Assembly: GCA_020650975.1 (NCBI GenBank)
Contig: JAIPMN010000153.1
Location: forward strand, 1 to 30,466
Source: Apostichopus californicus
Lineage: Eukaryota > Echinodermata > Holothuroidea > Aspidochirotida > Stichopodidae
Length of the DNA stretch: 30,466 nucleotides
Direction of reading: 5' to 3'
Part shown: one piece after another, positions 12,801-21,800 of the stretch
Position numbering within the stretch: position 1 is the first letter of the stretch
Layout of the letters: every line of letters starts with the position of its first letter
Made by a program: the position numbers and the translations under genes
Notes under the pieces: model-generated
What the model saw: only the letters and a program-made list of their open reading frames with translations
What the model was told of the DNA's origin: nothing
Databases searched by the model: none

Positions 12801-15800
12801 ATAAGGTTTTAACAAATTGATTGCCCTTCAGAAATAAGGAGAAATTTAGATGTTCAATCTGTCCAACTATCTACTGTATTTTTCATTCAGTATTGGTAAT
12901 TTATTTCTTTCTTCTTGTAACTAACTAATAAACAAGTACCACTGAGGTCCCATTGTATAAAATTCATGGATATATAGCTCCTTGAACTGCAAGTATCTCA
13001 TCAGATCAGGTTTCTTTCCAGTCCAATAATTGGCCCCTTGTAGGAAGTTGAAAACTCTTTAATGTTGGATGTTTGTGCTCAGAGAGTATTGATGGGTTTT
13101 TGGTTTGTTTACAACAGTAACTGCAAAAACTTGACCATTTAATCTTTAATCATGTCTGCTGCCACTATTTATTGAAAGCTCCCAGAGTGGACAATACCAG
13201 CTAAATCTTTCTTTGCCTTAATTTTCTTGCTTTGCTTTTGCTCTTTCATGTTTTTGCTTTGCTATTTAGTCAAGTTTAATGTGTGAGATAACTAGCATAA
13301 TCATCTGGTAAAATATAATTTATTGTAAACTTTTTATCTACCTCACTCATGTTTTGATTTGTCCCTTTGCTTTTGCATAGTGTCATATTAACTTTTGGGA
13401 CTGCTTTCAACAGATTAAACACTTTTTGTTTTAATCTGGTATATTCCTCACTAACATTGTAGTTGCTTCACTCATCATTGTCCTTTTCATAACATAAACA
13501 GGATTATTGAAGGTGCTATTTGGTTGATGTTATTGTTTAAAACAACAAGGGCATGACTGGGTTAGCATAGTTTTAAAGCTCTGACAATTGTTCAGCAATA
13601 TGGATGACCTATTTTGTCACTTCCCATCCATTACCATTCCTTTGCAAACTTAAAGTGAAAAGACTACACAAGCTTAAAGAAAAGTAATTTGATGTTGAGA
13701 TAAAAAAAAAATTGCCATCTTTTTGCAGATAAACTTGGAATGGTTGAATTTGGGTGAGAAGAGTGAATTTTATAGTAATATGTTATGGCAGATGGTTTCA
13801 ATGTGTGCCATAATGAATATTGATCCTTTCCAAGAAATGACAGCTTGGACTTAATGAGCCCTGAGTTTTCAAATTACATTATTGAGCACAATATGATAGA
13901 ATACTTGAAAACAATCCATCTTTCTTTGACGTTAATCTCTGAAGTGCAAATTATTTCATATTGTTCACTGCAAGTTTGAATTCCTTATGTCACATACTAT
14001 GCTTCCAATTACTGAGTAAATTTATCAGGTTGACCCATTCAACTTTCCTTCCTCAATGGTATTTGCTGCCAATACTTCCAAGTATTTCCTGTAGCAGTGT
14101 GTAACATATATCTCTTGATTAGTATTTCAATGTTTCTGTTAAGAATTTAATGTTTCCTAGTTTGTGGTTCATTAAGTAATTCTGAAGCAGACTGGTTGTA
14201 TGTACAAATGCTTATTCCTGGTCTCCACTTTCACTTTGACAGACATTGCTAGTTTAGTTGGCATTCATACCTGTTGTAATTGAATGCAAGGTAATTAAAT
14301 GAAAAGGTCAAGAGATTTCCAGTGAGTTGCCCCATGTTCTTGCTCAAACCTGTTAAATGCAGCACAGCAGGACACATTCCTGCACCTATTAAAGCTATTC
14401 CTGATGATCAATTTTATCTTAATTACCACATGCAACCTCTCTGTATCATTAAGTGTGGGCTAAGTCAGTTCTAAATGCTTGGCATGTGAATATGGGAGGT
14501 GTTATGTGGTTTAATAATCTCCTTTCAGACTAATGAAATTGTTGGAATTATTATTTTCAGTCTTAATGTTATATTCAGTTGGTTGGTTCAGTATAGAGTA
14601 TAGTACTTAAGGAACTCTTAACTTGGATCAATTGTCACGAATATTGCAGATAGGAATAAAAGACAATGACCATCTTCAAATATCTTAGACATGGGAATCA
14701 TTCAATCACGTTTCTTGGATTACGTACTGTTGGAATAAATGTGTGTTGCATCGGTATGTTGAATGGATAACATTATTCGAATGAATTGCTGTCACGGATA
14801 GGAAGTTCCATCTCAAAGCCTTATTCAGACCAGCCATATTTTGGATGAGACTTTTGTCACTTTTGTATATTGCACAACAGATCAAAAGAATTTTTATGTG
14901 ACAGTTAAAGAGCAATTTAACCTGAATTTTTTTCAACAAGGAGTTATTGGTCTCATTGCAATTTGACTGTGTGCTGTCATTGAACACATCTTGCATAGTT
15001 TTACACTACATTCAATAGGACTCTACCATAACCCTTCCAGCTAAAATATCTGTACTCAGCTTCCAGCTAAATTATCAAGATGTGAAGACTACTCAAGTGT
15101 CAAGAGACTTCAAAATCATGTAGATACTCTTAGTTGGAGACTTAGACGAGAATATCACAGTTTACAGCCATCAAGAACTGTACAGACATAACTGAGCATT
15201 AGAACTGTACCAGATAGTTTAACAAAATATAATGAAGCATGAGTTAGTAATATTCATCATGGCAGAGTGATTATTGGAAATCAAAATTGACACAAGTAGT
15301 AGAGTATTCAAGTCTAGTGTACCAGTCTGAATGCTCAGCTATATTATGGAGAGGGTGGGGTGTAATATGGATTCATAACAAGGAGAGGGTGGGGTGTAAA
15401 TATGGAGACATTTGTAGCAGAGATACTGACTTACAGTATGGAGATGTATGCTGAAAACATTCCACTTATGATCCGGATTATTCCACCATCTCCCATCCTC
15501 CCCAGGTGTAATATCATCAATAGCGTTCTTCCAGAGGGGAGCCTGGAAGATCCTGTAGAGGCAGAGAAGAAAAGGCAGGCACGGCTATCACTCACTGAAT
15601 TCCTTAGTGACCCAACCAACTTTGTCCCCGAGATCGACGAAAAAGGCTCGCGTAAGTCTCATTTTAAACTCTCCAGATGTTGTAATTTTGTAATGTATAA
15701 GTAATATATCTGTAAACTGTCCAGTGGTTGTAATTTTGTAATGTATATTAAGTACTATATCTGTGGAGATACAAGAAGAGGAATGAATTGTCAAAATGTT

Positions 15801-18800
15801 TCTCTTAATATTTGCCTTGATTTATGTTACATTTGTTATCCCTTAAAGATGGTGTTGAGAACTATTAGGTAATTGTTGATCACATGGTTCTCATAATCTT
15901 AGCCATATTAATCCAGTATTCAAGTTTAATATTGATAATTGTGGGAATTGCATGGGGAACATTTGACTTGGTTATCTCTCATTTTTGCTTTCATTGTTTT
16001 GTCCAATACATGTTGCCCTTATTATAGTAGGGAGTAATAACAATAGGTTGTTACATGATAAACACTTCTGAGATTTTCACTCAAAGAAAACTTGACCATT
16101 AAAGAATGGAAACCTGAAAAACATAATCTTCCACTGAAATATACCAAACTCATTCATGGAGTAATGAAGTTAGGTGTAAAATTCATAGGTTTACAATTGC
16201 AATAATAGAATATTGTGTTAAGAACCATATTGGGTGTTTTAGAGTTCAAAGGTCATCTGATGTCACCATATATCAAAATCTAAAGGCCTCCAGAAAAGTT
16301 TCAGCCAACTTTATATTTAGTATATTGGTCCCCCTTGGAGAGTAACATAAATTAGTATCTTCTCGTTGCGGTCAAAAGTTATTTGAGGTTAACAGAGATC
16401 AAAGTCTGGAAAACCTTTAATGACCAGAACTCCAACAGTAAAACATGGATTACGGTCATAATTTGTAGGTGGATCCACCTGATTAAGTTAAAGAACCCTG
16501 TATATACTGTGTACATGTTCTCATTAATAATGTAGCAAGTAATCACTATGGCTGTTTGCTTCTGTGTTATCAATCTAGCTTCCTTATTTAGATCGAGGGG
16601 TTTCACCTATGTGTAACTATTACATGGCCTGATCAATGTGACACAAAGTTACTACCCAATGCAACATACAGCTCCAAATATCATTTCTAATATCTTTTAA
16701 ACATGTATCTATCTTTAAATTACAAAGTGAAGTTTGTTGCTCAGTGCCAGTATATGATACAATCTGAACTTTTTACCATGCATGAAAGTTTCTGTTTTGA
16801 ACCAGTAGATTTAGAATTATAAGCAACTGCTCATTATTGGGGATTGGACAAGGTGATGACATTGATACTATTGTGGAATGTATAGTTTCCACCATACAGC
16901 CATATTCCTAAATGGTGTTTATCCTCCCCTCTCCCCCACCTGAACAAAATTGAGGGTTTCTCAGGAAAATTCCAGTCGGTAACAGCCGAACAAGACCATC
17001 AATGTAGTACTGACCTATATAAGTTATCATGAAAGTCTGCACACCCTGAGTTTGTCATCTCATGCAAACATTAGCTGAAAGTTTACTCACCTCGCTCTAA
17101 CTATAGCTGAGGTAATTGGTGATACCTCAAATGTCTTAGGGGAGATGGGGGGGGGGGGGGGNNNNNNNNNNNNNNNNNNNNNNNNNNNNNNNNNNNNAAA
17201 AGGAATAATAGATCAATCTGGAATAGGCTTTCTCTGTTTTTGTCATCGTTTATTATTCTGATTTGAGGCCTTTGATTAATTAACGTTTTTGGAGTGCCAT
17301 GAAAGCAAAAATCAGTACTTGAGGAAAGCAGAAAAATAATGTGCTTGTTGTGTTTTGCAGAAGCAGAGAACTCATCCCGGAATCCTATGCTGAGAAAGTT
17401 AAGCTTTCTAAAAGTTTCTAAACGGGAAAAAAAGGTAAAGTTTTGCTATTTCTATTGGTAAGACATATGCGCAAGACAAAGGATGATCTTTTGTACATGC
17501 AACATATTAGTGATGGGAATGGTCCAAGAATTTGCTCCTGGGTACCCGATTACTAATTTCGGTCTGTCCCCCAGGTACATGTTCATTACGCATTCAACCT
17601 AAAACCAAACTCAGCCTATACTATAGGGAATACATAAGACTAATATAACTAGGCTGTGCAGGCCTTCAGTCATGTATATGGTTAGACTGTAAACAACTGT
17701 TCCTTGAACTCTGGAACTGATTTATACTACAAGGCTTCATATTTGTATTTACTACTATATCCTTAAATTACTTTTTAAAATCAACACATGCAATGTTTTG
17801 CAGTGATCTATGAAAAAGACTATTGCCTTTCAAGCCTAACAGTGCAATTGCACAAATAACCCTTGAAAATGTGGTTCGTGTTATTGAGGTATTCCTCAAA
17901 GCATTTGTTTGCAAAACAAAACTGTCATACTAGAAAGTTGTATCACTTATACGGCACAGCAATACCATACTTGCATAAGGCCTATCCAACCTGTTCATTC
18001 ATTACTGTGCACTATAAAGGCTATAGCACTCCAGGAGGGTCCCAGCTATTTATAGATTAGTTGGAAAGTTCATTGAGATGACATCAATCAACCCTTATTA
18101 TTAAATGGTGATGTCCTCTTGTGTTATTACGGACAAATCACATGGTGCTTGATTCTTTCAAGCATGGAAAAGTTCTGTTCAGCTTTAGTGGGACCGTTCC
18201 ACTAAATTCGACACAAGGGTGATCAACTCACGAGCTGCCTGAGAGTACCCAATGTCAAGTTTTGTTGCATTTAAATCGTGCAAGTACACAATACGGAAGG
18301 ATGTTAATACTATACAGTAAAGTGTGCAAATGGAAGAGTGAATGAATGAATTTGGGCAAAACTTTCTTGCCCGAGAAAAGATAAACTTTTACACTCACAC
18401 AGATCAATATAGAAGGGACAATCACCAAATGATGACATTAAGGAAGAATATACATGAATATTTCCCTCCCTTTCATTGATTCAAATCAAAATAAAACAGA
18501 AAATGGAGAACCACGTAGGGGCTTTTACCAAAGGATGGGTAGCACTCTTTTTAATTGGTGCTCCGGGTACTCATTTCCATGACTACAGCATATTGTCAAA
18601 GATAACCACAGGAGATACTCTATAAGGACCATTCTCTGAGCTTGCCCCATTAATGCATGCAGTCTGTATAATCAGTTTTATACCTAACCACTCCATTGAC
18701 TCTCCACTTTGTGTTAAGTAACATAGCATTTGTGAAAATGAAGACTGCTGAACTTTGCTTTATTCTTACAACAGTTTTAGAAAGAAACAATGTAGTTGAA

Positions 18801-21800
18801 CAGTTCGCCCATAATACAATCTTGTAAGTACCTTCACATCCAATGTTAATGTCATCCAACATGTCTTAGAACATTCTGCAGGCAGAACCAAAAAGGTAAC
18901 AGGTTACAAAAGGTAACTAAAAACAAGTCCTACATGAACTGGTTCTTCCTGCCAATAATATGCTATGAAATATATCACAACTATGCCCACATCAAGGGGG
19001 AGAGGTAAACCTTTATCAATGAATTGTGTAGTTTTCTTGCATATCATTAACATATTAAACATGTGATATCATATCTGTGAAACGTAAAGTTCAAAACTAA
19101 ATCTCTAAGCTGGTTTTATACATAAATTGGTCAGATTTTTGTATTCATTTACAGAGGTGAGCAGTGTATTATTAATCTAGTTCATTTATAAATATTGTTG
19201 TTTTGTATTTATTGCAGAAAAACAAAGACAAAGAAAAAGACCGAGATAAAGATAAAGATGAGGTTGATCGTGGAGGAGACAAGGAGAGGGGAAGAATTCA
19301 TCAGTTTGTGGCCACTTCCTATTCAAACTCCACCATGTGTGACTGCTGTGGTAAACCGTTGGTTAATAAGCCAGCTTTTCAATGTACAGGTGAGACCAAT
19401 TCCCTTGAAAGTAGAGCCTTGTATTCTTCTAGTAATTGGGCCTATGGTAGTGAATTATAAACAAAAGGTTGAATAGAATTTTATTGATAGAAGTATGTAA
19501 AAGTAAATCACTGTAAAAGAAATGATTTAAGTAATGAACAGAGTTCATATTTTTTTTTCATTTGCACCATTGATAATTCCTTTTCATCTCATTTTCACAA
19601 AGCCTGCTTTGCTAATGTTCACAACAACGCATCGTGTAAAGAGAACGTGGGACAATGCAGCAAGTTAACCAAACATCCAAAAACTGTAAGTTAGTGTGAC
19701 TAGTCATTCAATTGTTACTTACTGTCTTTGAATAAAGCTGCCGAAAGGTTCTGCTAGGATGTTTTCTTCATGACATGTCGATAGCCTTTGTATCTCACAT
19801 AAGATTGATGCAGTTTGAGGATGCTATTTATGTTTATTTGTCTGAATCCTCTCAGTTGTTCACCTCCAGGTGAATTTGATCACATTTCACAATATCCTGT
19901 CTAATCTAATGATTATCTCATATTTCATCCTAATAAAATCATTTGTCTTGGCAACCAGGCGGTCAGATTGATAGTTCTTCTCGGATTATCTTCCTAAATG
20001 TTACCCAATCTCTCGGCAAGGTTCTACCTCAGCAGAAACCCAGTGCGGGCAATTTGATTTAGTCGGGATAACAATTGTTACTTATTGCCTGCATCAACAT
20101 TTCCCTCTCCTTTGATTTGCTTTGATGTGTTCTGTTGTAATATGCATACTGACAATAGTGTTGCATTTTCATATTTTTCAGCAGATGCAGAAGTCTTCAG
20201 GGAGTGCTATAAGGGAAAAGTTTAACTCCAAGCTTCAGGGTAATAGCTGTAAGTATTTAACTTTGTGTTCTGATAAACAGTGAAAAAGAGATCATCAATA
20301 AGAATTGAACTGAACATGCACTTGTTATACTAATATATGTATAAAAAGAAACTTCTCCACCCCTCCCCCCCACCCCCTCCAACTCCACTTATATCCTGGG
20401 ACCTGTGTTAAGATTCATTATTTAAAGGGAGGTTTGTTTACAGTCTACTTTGTCTTACCCCCCCCCCCCAACCCACTCACTCCACTCTCATTCCTATTTG
20501 TACCTTGTTATAACACACTGCTGGTATTGTTGAGAACGTAGCTCATTGTCTCATCACTGGTTGTTTTTATTTTCTTAGTTTTTGTTTTGTGGATATCTAA
20601 AGCCAATTTAATATGCCAGGTACCTTAATTGTGTGCTTATTTGCATTGTGAGCTTTGATGTAATCTAAATGATTGTAAAGTTACCAAGATTGTAATGTTA
20701 CTTTCACGTTCTTTCTGCAGTGAATTACACTCAGTCACTCCGAGAAAAGCCCCGTCCAAACAGTGACCAGCATTCACTCCAGTTCCCCTCACAATCATTC
20801 CCAAAGGTATGTTTTGCCTCAGCTCGGTGGAAATGTATCCATTTGGTGATACCACCATGCTCATGTGATATACGTATAGTCTCTACTCCTTCTTGCAAAG
20901 ACATGTAAATCGATAGTTTTGCTTAGTTTGTGTTATGAAAGAAGGGCAGCTTTGGCTGTGAAAAGAGGTATTTTGAGTCTAGGTTTGAGTGAAGTATTGA
21001 TAACTGATTTAATTTGTGGATACATGTTCTCTCTCTTTTTATCATTCTAGTTTTATAATAATGAGATGTCCCCCCTTTGCTTGATTGACCATTGATGGAT
21101 GGTCCTTAGAGAAAACGGCCAACTTGTGTATAACTTTAGCTGTTCAACGATTGTTATTGAACCTAGGGACATCGAACATAAGAAATTGTTTATAACTTTA
21201 GCTGTTCAACGATTTTTATTGAACGTAGGGACATCGAACATAAAATATTGTGTATAACTAAAGTAGAGAAAGTCAGTGAAGAAATCTATGATGTATTAAC
21301 ATATTACCAACATCCACAATACAGTAAACTGCCACTAGTATGATGTATTAACATATTACCAACATCCACAATACAGTAAACTGCCACTAGTATGATGTAT
21401 TAACATATTACCATCATCCACAATACAGTAAACTGCCACTAGTATGATGTATTAACATATTACCAACATCCACAATACAGTAAACTGCCACTAGTGTGAT
21501 GTATTAACATATTACCAACATCCACAATACAGTAAACTGCCACTAGTGTGATGTATTAACATATTACCAACATCCACAATACAGTAAACTGCCACTAGTA
21601 TGATGTATTAACATATTACCAACATCCACAATACAGTAAACTGCCACTAGTATGATGTATTAACATATTACCAACATCCACAATACAGTAAACTGCCACT
21701 AGAATGATGTATTAACATATTACCAACATCCACAATACAGTAAACTGCCACTAGTATGATGTATTAACATATTACCAGCATCCACAATACAGTAAACTGC

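Larger units (their letters stand above)
11587..15505. other. Intron 7 (3.9 kb)
   Basis: AT-rich, without recognisable exons. It holds a 12-G run near 12124, a (TA)n microsatellite at about 12574-12598 and, near its 3' end, two copies of a GAGAGGGTGGGGTGTAA segment at about 15349-15370 and 15384-15405. Nothing else is supported. Confidence 0.7.
15652..17360. other. Intron 8 (1.7 kb) including an assembly gap
   Basis: It starts with a two-copy duplication and contains the G15 run and N gap. The rest is AT-rich with no coding signal that I can support. Confidence 0.7.

Noticed and set aside
19195-19476. Overlapping open frame in another frame over exon 10
   Set aside because: It is a shadow of the C1-coding exon; the exon 10 frame alone gives the zinc-finger ligands and a good phase.
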